Of a stretch of DNA of 64,000 nucleotides, positions 34,864 through 43,150 are shown one piece after another. Source of the DNA: Synechococcus sp. CBW1004 (lineage in GTDB: Bacteria > Cyanobacteriota > Cyanobacteriia > PCC-6307 > Cyanobiaceae); contig NZ_CP060397.1 in assembly GCF_015840715.1 (NCBI RefSeq), positions 868,001 through 932,000 of the forward strand, written 5' to 3'. The notes beneath the pieces are model-generated. The model made no database searches. It saw only the letters and a list, made by a program, of their open reading frames with translations, and was not told where the DNA came from. Numbering within the stretch: the stretch's first letter is position 1; every line of letters begins with the position of its first letter. A program made the position numbers and the translations under genes.

Positions 34864-35556
34864 ATGACCGTCACCACCCCCACCCGCAATGGCCGCAGCG
34901 CCCCCAGCCGGCCGCCGACAGCCCTGGAGCTGATCCGCCGGGCTGACGCCACGCCGGAGCCCTTGCCCGCAGAGGCAACGCCCTCACCGCAACACTCACA
35001 AGGCTTCTCCCCCGAGCAGGTGGCTGCGCTGGCTGCCCCCCTCGATCGGGCCAATGTCCGCCAGCGGGAGCAGGGCCGCGGGAAGGTCAACTACCTCGAA
35101 GGTTGGCAGCTCATCGCCGAGGCCAACCGCATCTTTGGCTTTGACGGTTGGCAGCGGCAGACCATCGCGGTCCGCTGCGTCGCTCAGGCCGAACGGCTGA
35201 TCGGGCGGGACCAGAAGCCCGGTTGGGGTGTCACCTACACAGCCCGGGTCCGGGTCACCGTCAATGCAGGCGGGCTCCCCTCCCTGATCCGCGAGGGCAC
35301 CGGGGCTGGCCACGGCATCGACACCGATCTGGGCCAGGCCCATGAATCGGCCATCAAGGAGGCCGAGACCGATGCCATGAAGCGGGCGCTGATGACCTTT
35401 GGGAACCCGTTTGGCCTCGCCCTTTACGACAAACAGCAGCGGGAGGTCACTGGGGCCAGCGGGGCACCAACCTCCTCAGTGCGCCCTGCCGCTCGGCCGG
35501 CGGCAGCACAGTCGCCCAACGGCAGGCCGCAGCCCACCCAGGGCCCGCCCCCATAG
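34864..35556 (+). CDS. Rad52/22-family single-strand annealing protein, ended by an in-frame TAG
   Basis: 230 residues from the ATG at 34864. The annealing domain (about 55-195) has RANVRQREQGRGKVNYLEGW, LIAEANRIFGFDGWQRQTIA, TGAGHGIDTDLGQAHESAIK and ETDAMKRALMTFGNPFGLAL. Such proteins pair complementary single strands in phage-like recombination. A Pro/Ala/Gln linker then meets TAG at 35554-35556. The homologous gene at the left edge of the window has TTG there and reads straight into a C-terminal domain, which is also preserved here after the stop. Confidence 0.88.
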   Translation: MTVTTPTRNGRSAPSRPPTALELIRRADATPEPLPAEATPSPQHSQGFSPEQVAALAAPLDRANVRQREQGRGKVNYLEGWQLIAEANRIFGFDGWQRQTIAVRCVAQAERLIGRDQKPGWGVTYTARVRVTVNAGGLPSLIREGTGAGHGIDTDLGQAHESAIKEAETDAMKRALMTFGNPFGLALYDKQQREVTGASGAPTSSVRPAARPAAAQSPNGRPQPTQGPPP

Positions 35557-35883
35557 GCGAGCGCTCAGCCCAGAGCTGCCTCACCAGCGGCCCAGGCTTC
35601 TGCAGCCTCCGAACCAGCTCAGGTGCCCCTGCCGGCCGACACCATCCAGCAGCTGCACAGCACCCTGCGCAGCCTGCCCCGGCCACTGCTCGACTCCCTC
35701 ACCCACGGTTTTCGGCGGCGCTTCCAGGTGCCGGAGAGCGCCGTCACCATTGCCGATCGGATCACCCTCCAGTGCCATCACGACTGGATTGAGGCGTTTC
35801 TGGTGTCGCACTGGGAGGTGCGCTCTCCAGATCAGCACCGGGAGGTGCGCTCTGGAGATCAGCACCAGAGCAGCAGCGGCTGA
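35557..35883 (+). pseudogene. C-terminal domain of the Rad52-family gene, separated by the TAG
   Basis: The region stays in the same frame as the Rad52 gene and keeps high similarity to bases 70-340: VPLPADTIQQLHSTLRSLPR, LTHGFRRRFQVPESAVTIAD, CHHDWIEAF. It could be made by readthrough, from an internal start (GTG at about 35620) or not at all. After the domain a 27-bp tandem repeat adds an acidic/basic tail. The function of the domain is unknown. Confidence 0.6.
35813..35866 (+). repeat. 27-bp unit in tandem, two copies
   Basis: GGGAGGTGCGCTCTCCAGATCAGCACC (35813-35839) is followed directly by a copy differing at two bases (CC to GG). The repeat is in frame and encodes REVRS.DQH twice. The left-edge homolog lacks it, so it arose after duplication. 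Confidence 0.85.
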
Positions 35884-36001
35884 ACCTCCACGGATTGGTG
35901 ACGGGATGAGACCGGCGCCGGCCTGAGCGATCAAGCTGGCCTTGTTCGGGTCTTCTCCGGTTTGGAGCTGAACCACTGGCGATATCCGTCAGACTGAAGG
36001 G

Positions 36002-36196
36002 ATGGAGAAGACAGACCGCAACATCCAGCCAACCTCGCCATCCCGTGGCGCTGTTGCCCTTGAGCCACCAGGGAGCGCACCTCCCCTGGTGAACGATCCG
36101 GTGCAGCCGCTGACGGGCAGGGCCGGAGCCCTTGCCGCGGTTGAGCGTCTGTATCAGGAGCATGGCGATGAGCTGAAGCAGCTTGCCGATGCCTGA
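36002..36196 (+). CDS. Putative antitoxin partner of Doc
   Basis: 64 residues, Pro-rich at the start, ending in a helix AAVERLYQEHGDELKQLADA. The last codons overlap the Doc start (ATGCCTGA). Size, acidity and position immediately before a Doc toxin suggest the antitoxin, but it does not resemble Phd or other known partners that I recognise. Confidence 0.55.
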   Translation: MEKTDRNIQPTSPSRGAVALEPPGSAPPLVNDPVQPLTGRAGALAAVERLYQEHGDELKQLADA

Positions 36197-36599
36197 GCCG
36201 CAGTGGCTCGATCGCGACCTGGTCGATGCGCTTCATGACCAATCGCTGCGCCTGCACGGCGGGCTTGCCGGAGTCCGTGACGTCCATGTTCTGGAAGCAG
36301 CGATTGCCTCACCACGCAACCTCTGGGCCTACGACGGGGAAGAGAATCTTTTCCGCCTGGCTGCCCATCTGCTGGTGAGCCTGGCCAAGGCGCATGCCTA
36401 TAGCGATGGCAATAAACGGATCGCCATCATCTCAGCCGTGGCCTTTCTGGGCGGCAACGGCATTGAGCTCTCGATCGGCGCCGGTGAGCTGGTGCCGCAG
36501 ACGATTCGGGCAGCACGCTGCCGGGAGCAGGATCGAGGCGTAGAGGAGGAGGCCATCGCGCTCTGGCTCGAGCTTTCCAGTCGCATGAGCTCCTCATGA
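36189..36599 (+). CDS. doc: Doc-type (death-on-curing) Fic-fold toxin
   Basis: 136 residues from the ATG at 36189. WLDRDLVDALHDQSLRLHGG is the typical Doc start, and the active-site HAYSDGNKRIA carries the Fic His, Asp, Gly-Asn-Lys-Arg. Doc phosphorylates elongation factor Tu and arrests translation. The toxin core looks intact. It overlaps the genes on both sides by a few bases. Confidence 0.9.
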   Translation: MPEPQWLDRDLVDALHDQSLRLHGGLAGVRDVHVLEAAIASPRNLWAYDGEENLFRLAAHLLVSLAKAHAYSDGNKRIAIISAVAFLGGNGIELSIGAGELVPQTIRAARCREQDRGVEEEAIALWLELSSRMSSS

Positions 36600-36760
36600 A
36601 CGAGAACCACGCCGCATTCGATCAGCGCTTTGAAGCCGGGCAATCCGTCATCGAGGCGATTGACCTCTCCGCCGCAAGGCGTCCGTACCTTGAACCGAAG
36701 CCGGATCAAGAGGATCTCCGCTCACACAGTCAGCAAAAAGCGACATCCGAGGGCCCATGA
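36596..36760 (+). CDS. Small antitoxin-like protein
   Basis: 54 residues, MNENHAAFDQRFEAGQSVIE then AIDLSAARRPYLEP. The FDxRFExGxSVIxxIDLSxAxRP pattern is that of short CopG-associated antitoxins. Its ATG overlaps the Doc stop (ATGA) and its stop overlaps the DUF433 start (ATGA). It may belong to a second module whose toxin is missing. Confidence 0.55.
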   Translation: MNENHAAFDQRFEAGQSVIEAIDLSAARRPYLEPKPDQEDLRSHSQQKATSEGP

Positions 36761-36957
36761 CGTTGTCCCGTATCCGTCACGATCCGGCTGTGATGGGCGG
36801 CAGGCCCTGCATCCGTGGCCTGCGCATCACGGTCGCCACGATCCTGAACCTCATGGCCAGTGGTGCCACACCGGAGCGCATCCTGCAGGCGTACCCCCAG
36901 CTGGAGGAGGCTGACATCGACGAGGCCCTGGCCTACGCAGCCTGTCAGTTGCCATAA
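36757..36957 (+). CDS. DUF433 antitoxin-like protein
   Basis: 66 residues. RIRHDPAVMGGRPCIRGLRI then TVATILNLMASGATPERILQ and YPQLEEADIDEALAYA are diagnostic of DUF433, a winged-helix protein normally followed by a PIN-like (DUF5615) toxin. No toxin follows here; the next gene is on the other strand. It is the last member of the Doc operon. Confidence 0.9.
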   Translation: MTLSRIRHDPAVMGGRPCIRGLRITVATILNLMASGATPERILQAYPQLEEADIDEALAYAACQLP

Positions 36958-36982
36958 AGCCCTGCACTTGCGCTGATCCTGT

Positions 36983-37698
36983 TCAACGGCTGCTCAGCCA
37001 GCACCACAGCCAGGCCACCGCCAGCTGCAGCCCCACAGTCGGCAGGCCGTAGGACAGCCAGGTGCGGAAGCCCAGCCGCGACCCGTGTTGCCGGGCCACC
37101 CCGGCCGCTACGAGGTTGGAGGAGGAGCCGATCACCGTGGCGCTGCCGCCGATCACCACCCCCAGCATCAGGGCTTCGAAGAGGGGAAGGGCGGCCGGCA
37201 GCGGAATCCCCCCTGCCGCCATCAGCCCGCTGCGACCGCAGGCCTCCAGCAGCAGCGGCGTCAAGGCCGCCACCAAGGGGATGTTGGGGATCAGGGCCGA
37301 GAGGGCGGCACTCACCAGCAGCAGCCACAGGCTGCTGGTCAGCACGTTCTCCCCCACGCGCTGGGCCAGCTGGGTCGCCAGGGCATCGAGGGCACCGCTG
37401 CGCTCCAGGCCCCCCACCAGCACGAACACGGCGGCGAAATAGAGCAGCGTCGCCCAGTCGATCGAGGCCAGCAAATCGTCCACCGGTTTCAGGCCGCTGT
37501 GGTGGCTGATGAACAGGGTGGCCACCGCGCCGCCGAGGGCCACCGCGGCCGGATCGAGCGGCACGGGCAGGGAGCTGCCGGTGATGAACAGCACCAGCAT
37601 CAACAGCGCCACCAGCAGCAGCCACGGCAGGGCGCCGCGATGGTGGGCCGGAGCCGGCCGCAGGTCGGTGACCGGTAGCTGGGCGCGCCACAGGGGGC
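36983..37698 (-). pseudogene. Anion permease of the ArsB/SLC13 type, 5' truncated
   Basis: About 235 residues of the C-terminal half remain with repeated membrane helices (LLLVALLMLVLFITGSS, DWATLLYFAAVFVLVGGLER, LTSSLWLLLVSAALSALIPN, GVVIGGSATVIGSSSNLVAA). The last block is the typical substrate loop of the second repeat (SATxIGSSxN). The 5' half is gone: at 37698/37699 the sequence switches to the IS21-like end. Substrate could be arsenite, sulfate or dicarboxylate. Confidence 0.75.
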
Positions 37699-38134
37699 GA
37701 TCGGCTGGTGCATCACTGCCACATCGTCGAGATCGGCGGCGACAGCCACCGCCGCGCCGATGCCGAACGCCGCGCAGGGAGGCGGCGCAAGGAGCAGGGA
37801 TAGGGCGAGGAGACATTGACGCGAGGCGACAACCTGGCGCCGATCAGCGCAGCCCCCGGTGGTGAGCTCCGCGCTGCCGGCGGACTATGGGGTCCGCCGG
37901 CTCGTGCGCTCCGCCAGAGGTTGGGGCGGAGAGTCACCAGCGGTACCGGCCAACCGGGTTGTCGTCTGCTGCCGAACACGAAAAGCCAGTGCTGATCGGA
38001 CTTCTGGCAGGCAGGTGGCTCAGTTTTCATGTCGCCGCCCCCAGGTTGTCGCCGGCGACAACCTGGGGGCGATCAGGGACTCTCACCGGCCAACTTGGTT
38101 GTCGCGAAACGGCCAAGGGGGTTGACGCGGATCA
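37699..38134 (+). mobile_element. 436-bp IS21-like end, inverted copy of 9833-10268
   Basis: It matches the first IS21-like fragment base for base as far as compared, in the opposite orientation. It includes the last 35 or so codons of istB and the 34-bp palindrome (38037-38070). The outer terminus at 38134 joins IS66 sequence. The inner side is cut at the permease gene. Confidence 0.88.
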
Positions 38135-39046
38135 GCTCGATCCCTGGCGTTTCCAGAAAAGTCCAGAGCGCCTGCTTGCGCTGCAGCAACTGGCGACAGG
38201 TTCGCACCGTCTGGGCCCAGGGCGTCTGCTCGCCCCGCTCACAGCCCAGATCCACCACCCGCTGCAGCGTGGCCTCGAACGCCAAGCGGAGGGGGTGGCA
38301 TCGATGCAGGAGCTGGGGCCGGTCGATCGCTCCGCTCTTCCACTGGTGCCAGTGAGCGAACAGATGCTGCTGCAGAGCCAGCATCTGGGCTCCGATCTCC
38401 CTGCTGGCGCCCTGGCGTTCAGCGATGGCCGCCAGATCCCGGATCAGGTGGGCCCAGCACAGCTGCCGCTGCTCCACGGGCAGGTGGTTGTAGGCCGAGA
38501 AGCGATCACTCACCACGATCCCTGCAAAGGTATGGCCCAGAAGCTCCATTGCCGCTGCACTTGAGCGGCTCAGGCCCTGCAGGAACACCGTAACCAGTGG
38601 TGTGACCATGACCCACTGCCAGCCGCGCCTGCCAGCAGGATTACAACCGTCGGCGTTGCCGGTGGGGGCGCCGGTTTCATCCACGTAGGCCACCGGCTGC
38701 TGCCGGGCCACCTCCAGGGCTTCCTCCACCGCCTGCTGCAGGGCTGCGCTCAGACGTGCCCGGATGGTGGCGATAGCGCCGCGGCTGATTTCCACACCCA
38801 GCAGCTGATCCAGCAGCGCCTGGGTTCGGCCGAAACTCAGGGGAAAGGCGCTGCCCAGCAGTCCCACCAGGCCGCTCAGGCGTGGGCCGTAGCGGCTGGG
38901 CTCCACATCCGCCGGCAGCTCGGCGCAGGTGCTGGTGGAGCAGCAGGGGCAGACCAGACGGTGCAGACGGTGTTCGATCACCACCGGGCTGATCGGTGGA
39001 ATCTCGATCACCTGATGGCGCAGCGGCTCCGCATCCTCCCCCTGTA
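38135..39046 (-). pseudogene. IS66 transposase (TnpC-like), C-terminal piece
   Basis: It continues the N-terminal piece at 40765-41176 after the type-C insertion, from GEDAEPLRHQVIEIPPISPV through YVDETGAPTGNADG, FAGIVVSDRFSAYNHLPVEQ and CWAHLIRDL. Catalytic Asp residues are present. The last 90 or so residues, including the NNAAERALR region seen in copy 2, are replaced by IS21-like sequence, so it is inactive. Confidence 0.88.
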
Positions 39047-40764
39047 GGGCTTCCTGAAAAAGTGAGAGGGAGGTCAAGCTGTCAAAGAGCCGAGCCTGAG
39101 TGAGGCGGAGACTGGCCGTTCATGTGGGGCTGAGATGAGTGCTCACACACACGAATGGTGACCCCTTGCCTGGTTGATTGCACAGGAGAAGTTGCAGCCA
39201 GGACGCAAAAAGAACAAAAAGAAGCTCCAGCAGCTTCTCGAGGTTCATCACCAGAATATTGAGTGCGATGGTTGAACCCTGGGTCACAGCGAGCTTCTCA
39301 CGTATCAGGCCCAGTCCAAAACGCCTCTTGCCTTGGCCGATCTTGCCTTCAACGGCATTCCTTTGGCGCTGGTCATCGATGAACTGCTGCTTCTCGGCAG
39401 CCACCAATTCAGGATCGTTCTTCGGCCGTCCAAGTCGCGGGCCACTCAAACGGATTCCATGGCGCTGGCAGAAAGCACGGTTCGATCTTGTGCGGTAGAT
39501 CTGGTCAGCACAAATCACCTTCGGATAGTGACCATGGCGACGCCAATAGGAAATCGCTTGACCCTTGAGGTCTTCTCCTTCGTTGTAGGGGTCATAACTC
39601 AGGCGATCGAGGAAGGTGAATCCCTCGCCGGTGACAGAGATTGAGATCTTGGCTCCGAACTCAACATTGCAACGAGCTTTCCCGCGGACAATCGGCCTGA
39701 TATGTGCCTGGCAGAGGCTGACGATGCGATCTGGGATACTTCTGCTGTCTGCGTGATAGAGAATGGTCTGCTGGCGGACCAGCTCGCTGATCACCAGCAA
39801 CTTCCGGTAGATATGCCGTCCGGCGGCCAGAAGGCAGCCACCACAGGCGATCAGGGCGTCAACGCTTGCCAGATTCCGCTTGAGGTGACCAAGCTGCTGT
39901 TTGATCGCTTTGCGGATCTTGCTGATCCTTGGCTTCTTCTTTTTGGCCACTGCAAGAAACTGCCGCCTCGCCTTTTTGCGGTGTGTACGCGGCTTGTGGC
40001 CAAAGCGTTCCCTGACGTGGGGATGCATCGCATCAATCAGGATCTCAGTCATCTCCCTGGCTTCATTGAGCAGGGATAGATCGGTGGGATGACGGATATC
40101 CACCGGCGCACAGGTGGCATCGATCAAGAGTGAACCCTGATTCGGCTGCTTCTGCGAGGATGGCTTTGGTTGGTCGGGAGGACTGGTCGATCCGCCACTG
40201 CTGTCGTCATCCGCTGGGCCCTGGGGATCTGATGAGCGAATCATTTTCAGGCCGTGGCGCACAATCCGTTCATTGCAGTCATTCACAATCGCTTCTGGCA
40301 AGCGCTTGCGGAAATACACCATCATCGATGGATCAAACGGCGCCGAAGACTGGAACGCTTCCAAGCCAATGAAAAACTGGAGATAGGGGTTTTCCTTGAT
40401 CTGCTCCACCAGTTCTTCATCCGTGAGCCCGAGACGGGCCTTGATGATCAAGGCACCCAGTGCCATGCGAAAGGGTTTTGCCGGTGCTCCAAAGCCCTTA
40501 CAGAATTGCGCCGCGTAGTCGTCCTCCAGTTCATCCCACGGAATGAGCTCAGCCAGCTTGATCCACCGATTATCACCGGAGAGTTTGCCGCCAAACGGCA
40601 GGAAGAAGTTTTCGAACGAGAGCTGATAACGATGCTCACGCCGATACATGTGGAAACCTCCGGACCGCTTTTGGGCTCAGATCGGCCCGTTCACGCACAT
40701 TTTACCGTCAGAAACTGCCGAGATCCATTGCACTGCAGTGGATCTGCCCTTATTCAGGAAGCCC
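39047..40764 (-). mobile_element. Type-C IS5-like element, copy 2, 1718 bp, 6-bp target duplication
   Basis: It is flanked by CCTGTA at 39041-39046 and 40765-40770. The uninterrupted site is visible in IS66 copy 2 near 46890, so the insertion is proven base by base. Same orientation as copy 1 at 17062, 22 kb away. Confidence 0.95.
39120..40649 (-). CDS. Type-C IS5-like transposase, copy 2
   Basis: 509 residues, complete and near-identical to copy 1. All DDE motifs (LLIDATCAPVDI, ICADQIYRT, NAVEGKIGQGKRRF) are kept. It differs by His for Arg in RHGLKM and Trp for Arg in YWRRHG. Confidence 0.93.
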   Translation of the reverse strand: MYRREHRYQLSFENFFLPFGGKLSGDNRWIKLAELIPWDELEDDYAAQFCKGFGAPAKPFRMALGALIIKARLGLTDEELVEQIKENPYLQFFIGLEAFQSSAPFDPSMMVYFRKRLPEAIVNDCNERIVRHGLKMIRSSDPQGPADDDSSGGSTSPPDQPKPSSQKQPNQGSLLIDATCAPVDIRHPTDLSLLNEAREMTEILIDAMHPHVRERFGHKPRTHRKKARRQFLAVAKKKKPRISKIRKAIKQQLGHLKRNLASVDALIACGGCLLAAGRHIYRKLLVISELVRQQTILYHADSRSIPDRIVSLCQAHIRPIVRGKARCNVEFGAKISISVTGEGFTFLDRLSYDPYNEGEDLKGQAISYWRRHGHYPKVICADQIYRTRSNRAFCQRHGIRLSGPRLGRPKNDPELVAAEKQQFIDDQRQRNAVEGKIGQGKRRFGLGLIREKLAVTQGSTIALNILVMNLEKLLELLFVLFASWLQLLLCNQPGKGSPFVCVSTHLSPT

Positions 40765-41176
40765 CCTGTAGCAGGGTGCCGCAGCGGCGGCAGGCGTCCG
40801 GGTGGTGCTCGAGCACCTCATCCACACGCGCGATCGGCAGCAGCTCCGGCCCTGCTCCCGGGTGCCCCTGCTGACCACCCCGCTTGCGACCAGTGCCTTT
40901 GCAGCGGGTGGGCGGCTTAAAACCCGTGCCGTCACTGGAGGGCGGCTTGGAGGAGTTGCGGGAGTTGCGGCCGATCCGCTCGCGCAGGCTGGCCAGTTCC
41001 GTCGCCAGGTCGGTGAGCTGCGCTCGGAGCTGGTCGTTCTCCTGCTGTTGTCTCTGGAGCTGTGCAAGAACCTCAAGGAAGCCAGCCCTCACGCCCACCG
41101 GAGTGGAAGCCCAGTCCGCTTCTGAAATCCCGGCCGGAGGGGTGGTCATCGCAGGAAGTCTCTGCCTGAGATGCAA
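40765..41176 (-). pseudogene. IS66 transposase (TnpC-like), N-terminal piece
   Basis: About 137 residues identical to the start of copy 2: a leucine-zipper-like region (LEVLAQLQRQQQENDQLRAQ, LTDLATELASLRERIGRNSR), the NSSKPPSSDG motif and a zinc-finger-like CRRCGTLLQG. It is cut by the type-C element at its CCTGTA target. Confidence 0.9.
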
Positions 41177-41252
41177 CCGGGATTCAAGCCGACGTCAAGG
41201 GTTCAGTCGTATCGATGTTCGCGATGAGCTGTCCCGCCCCCCTGAATGGGTA

Positions 41253-41382
41253 CCAGGGATGACAGGACTTGCTGCTCAGTGGTGCGGGACTGCACCTATG
41301 GCATACCGACAAGAACTTGAGGCCAAATGGGAATCTGAAGACCGGCAACCACCCGAATGGGGTGTTCGTAGAGCTGTGCTTA
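41253..41382 (+). pseudogene. DNA methylase, piece 1 (motif I remnant)
   Basis: The frame GMTGLAAQWCGTAPMAYRQE then WESEDRQPPEWGVRRAVL is the region following the SAM motif (normally VLDPFAGTGMTG) in large DNA methylases with zinc ribbons. The upstream part was lost at the IS66 insertion, exactly in the SAM loop. The next codons lie at 43151 after the type-B element. Confidence 0.75.
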
Positions 41383-43144
41383 GGGACTCCTGAAAAACGA
41401 CTCGCGTGCCTCACTGGGGCAAGCCGACGAACAGGGGTGATGGCAGCTCGAATCCGCGGCTTTACAGCAACCGGCGATTCGGCTGCCTCAAACTGGCAAA
41501 TGCTTCTTGGCGCCACCAAGAGCCAGCCAAGACGTTGTAACGCACAAAAACCAGGAATAAATCGCGACAAAAAAGAGGCGGAGGAGCCTCAGGATCTTCT
41601 CGGCACACATCACCAGGAATGCCATCGAGATCGTCGTTTCTGCACCCTGAGGCAGGCGAGCCATGATCAACTGAAGTGAATACTTGCGCTTCCCTGAACC
41701 AAAGACACCCTCAACCTCGTTTCGCTTGCGCTGGTCAGCGCTGAGCTGCTGCTTGTGCACAGCGTTGACTCCTGGATCCTTCGGTGGCCTCCCAAGTCGT
41801 TTGCCAGATAGTCGGATATTGTTCCTCGTACAGAAGTTTCGATTCTTAGTGTTGATGTAGATGCGATCGGCGCAGATGCGCTCAGGGTAGCAGCCATGCT
41901 CTCGCTTGTACTTCTTGGCTTGTGAAATCAAGTCTTCGGACTCATTGTACGGATCCCAGCTGATCCTGTGAAGGAAGGCAAAGCCATTGCGCACGGAAAC
42001 ACTAATTTTGGCACCAAACTCAAAAGCGGCTCTTGCTTTGCCACGAGCAATGGGGCGAACATGTCGCTGAATCAAGTTGACGATGCGGTCGGGCATGCTG
42101 CGTGTCTTGGAGTACAGCAAGATCGTCTGCTGTCGGTGCAGCTCACTGATCACGAGAAGCTTCTGCCACCAATGCGTCTTGAGACCCGAAAGGCTTGCGC
42201 CAGAGGCGATCAGGGCATCGATGACATCAAGATTGCGCTGCAGGTAGTCGAGCTGGCGGCGTATTGCGGCTTTTGTTTTGCGACGACGTGGCTTTTTCTG
42301 CTTGGCGACATTGAGGAAAGCAGCACGCGCCCTGCCTCGATCATATCGAGGCTTATGCTTACGCAGATCTGGGTGCTGACTGCGCAGATCATCAATGATT
42401 CGTTCGGTTGACTCCCTCGCCTCATTGAGTAGCTTCAGATCAGTGGGATAGGTGATGTCGGCTGGCGTGCAAGAGGCATCGATGGTCAATGTTCCCCAGT
42501 TCTTGTCCTCGGGCCAATCTGCTGGCTTCACGAAATCGTCAATGGAGATCTGGGTTCCAGCATCAACACTTGGATCGTCGGGGTGGTCGTCATCTTGCCG
42601 TGACGACACAGCCTCGATCACCATGGCCTTACCGCGTTCTGCAATCAGTTCGTTGATCCGCTTGAGGTCATCCTCTGAGAAACGCTTGCGGAAATGCACC
42701 ATCATCGACGGGTCGAATGGTGATTTACTGGTGTAGCCGGCAAAACCCAAAAAATACTGCATGTATGCATTTTCTCGGATCTGCTCGACGGTTTCCTCAT
42801 CGCTCAAGCCAAGGCGCTGCTTAATGAACAGCGCACCAAATGCCAATCTCACAGACTTCGCGGGGGCACCAGTCGTGGGGCTGAACTGAGGGGCATACGT
42901 TTCTTCCAGCTCTTCCCATGGCATCAGAGAGGAGAAGATCACCCAGCGGTTGTCCGGGTCCAATGTTCCGCCAAAAGGGAGATGGAACGCCTCGATTGAA
43001 AGCTGCCTGTTATGGTGTTTCCGGTACATCTACTGGGTTGAACAGTTGCAGCAATCATCGATTGCCCCTTGCAAGGCCAGTTTAGCGAGCCTCGACCGCT
43101 GAAACCAGCTGCGCTGCAGTCGATCTGGCTTTTTCAGGAGTCCC
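41383..43144 (-). mobile_element. Type-B IS5-like element, copy 2, 1762 bp, 6-bp target duplication
   Basis: GGGACTCCTGAAAAA-type ends. The flanks are TGCTTA at 41377-41382 and 43145-43150. It is inserted in the DNA methylase gene between the codons for Val-Leu and Asn-Asp. Same orientation as copy 1, 27 kb away. Confidence 0.95.
41488..43029 (-). CDS. Type-B IS5-like transposase, copy 2
   Basis: 513 residues, complete. The catalytic motifs are as in copy 1. Differences include MYRKHHNRQLS and HWWQKLL (HWWKKLL in copy 1). Confidence 0.93.
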   Translation of the reverse strand: MYRKHHNRQLSIEAFHLPFGGTLDPDNRWVIFSSLMPWEELEETYAPQFSPTTGAPAKSVRLAFGALFIKQRLGLSDEETVEQIRENAYMQYFLGFAGYTSKSPFDPSMMVHFRKRFSEDDLKRINELIAERGKAMVIEAVSSRQDDDHPDDPSVDAGTQISIDDFVKPADWPEDKNWGTLTIDASCTPADITYPTDLKLLNEARESTERIIDDLRSQHPDLRKHKPRYDRGRARAAFLNVAKQKKPRRRKTKAAIRRQLDYLQRNLDVIDALIASGASLSGLKTHWWQKLLVISELHRQQTILLYSKTRSMPDRIVNLIQRHVRPIARGKARAAFEFGAKISVSVRNGFAFLHRISWDPYNESEDLISQAKKYKREHGCYPERICADRIYINTKNRNFCTRNNIRLSGKRLGRPPKDPGVNAVHKQQLSADQRKRNEVEGVFGSGKRKYSLQLIMARLPQGAETTISMAFLVMCAEKILRLLRLFFVAIYSWFLCVTTSWLALGGAKKHLPV

Positions 43145-43150
43145 TGCTTA

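Larger units (their letters stand above)
38135..41252 (-). mobile_element. IS66-family element, copy 1, truncated and split by a type-C element
   Basis: Compared with copy 2 (45669-47381), it lacks the left end beyond 38135, where IS21-like sequence takes over, and holds a type-C element at 39047-40764. The right end TGAATGGGTAC near 41252 is intact and lies in a DNA methylase gene. Its own target duplication cannot be tested because the left end is missing. Confidence 0.85.

Noticed and set aside
35813-35866. The start of a CRISPR-like or larger repeat array
   Set aside because: Only two tandem units without spacers, in frame within a coding region.
17062-40764. A composite transposon bounded by type-C elements
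   Set aside because: Copy 2 has its own CCTGTA duplication inside IS66, and no outer duplication is shared with copy 1.
14542-43144. A giant composite transposon bounded by type-B elements carrying the biosynthetic operon
   Set aside because: Each type-B copy has its own 6-bp duplication (CAAGGA, TGCTTA), so they are independent insertions, not the ends of one unit.
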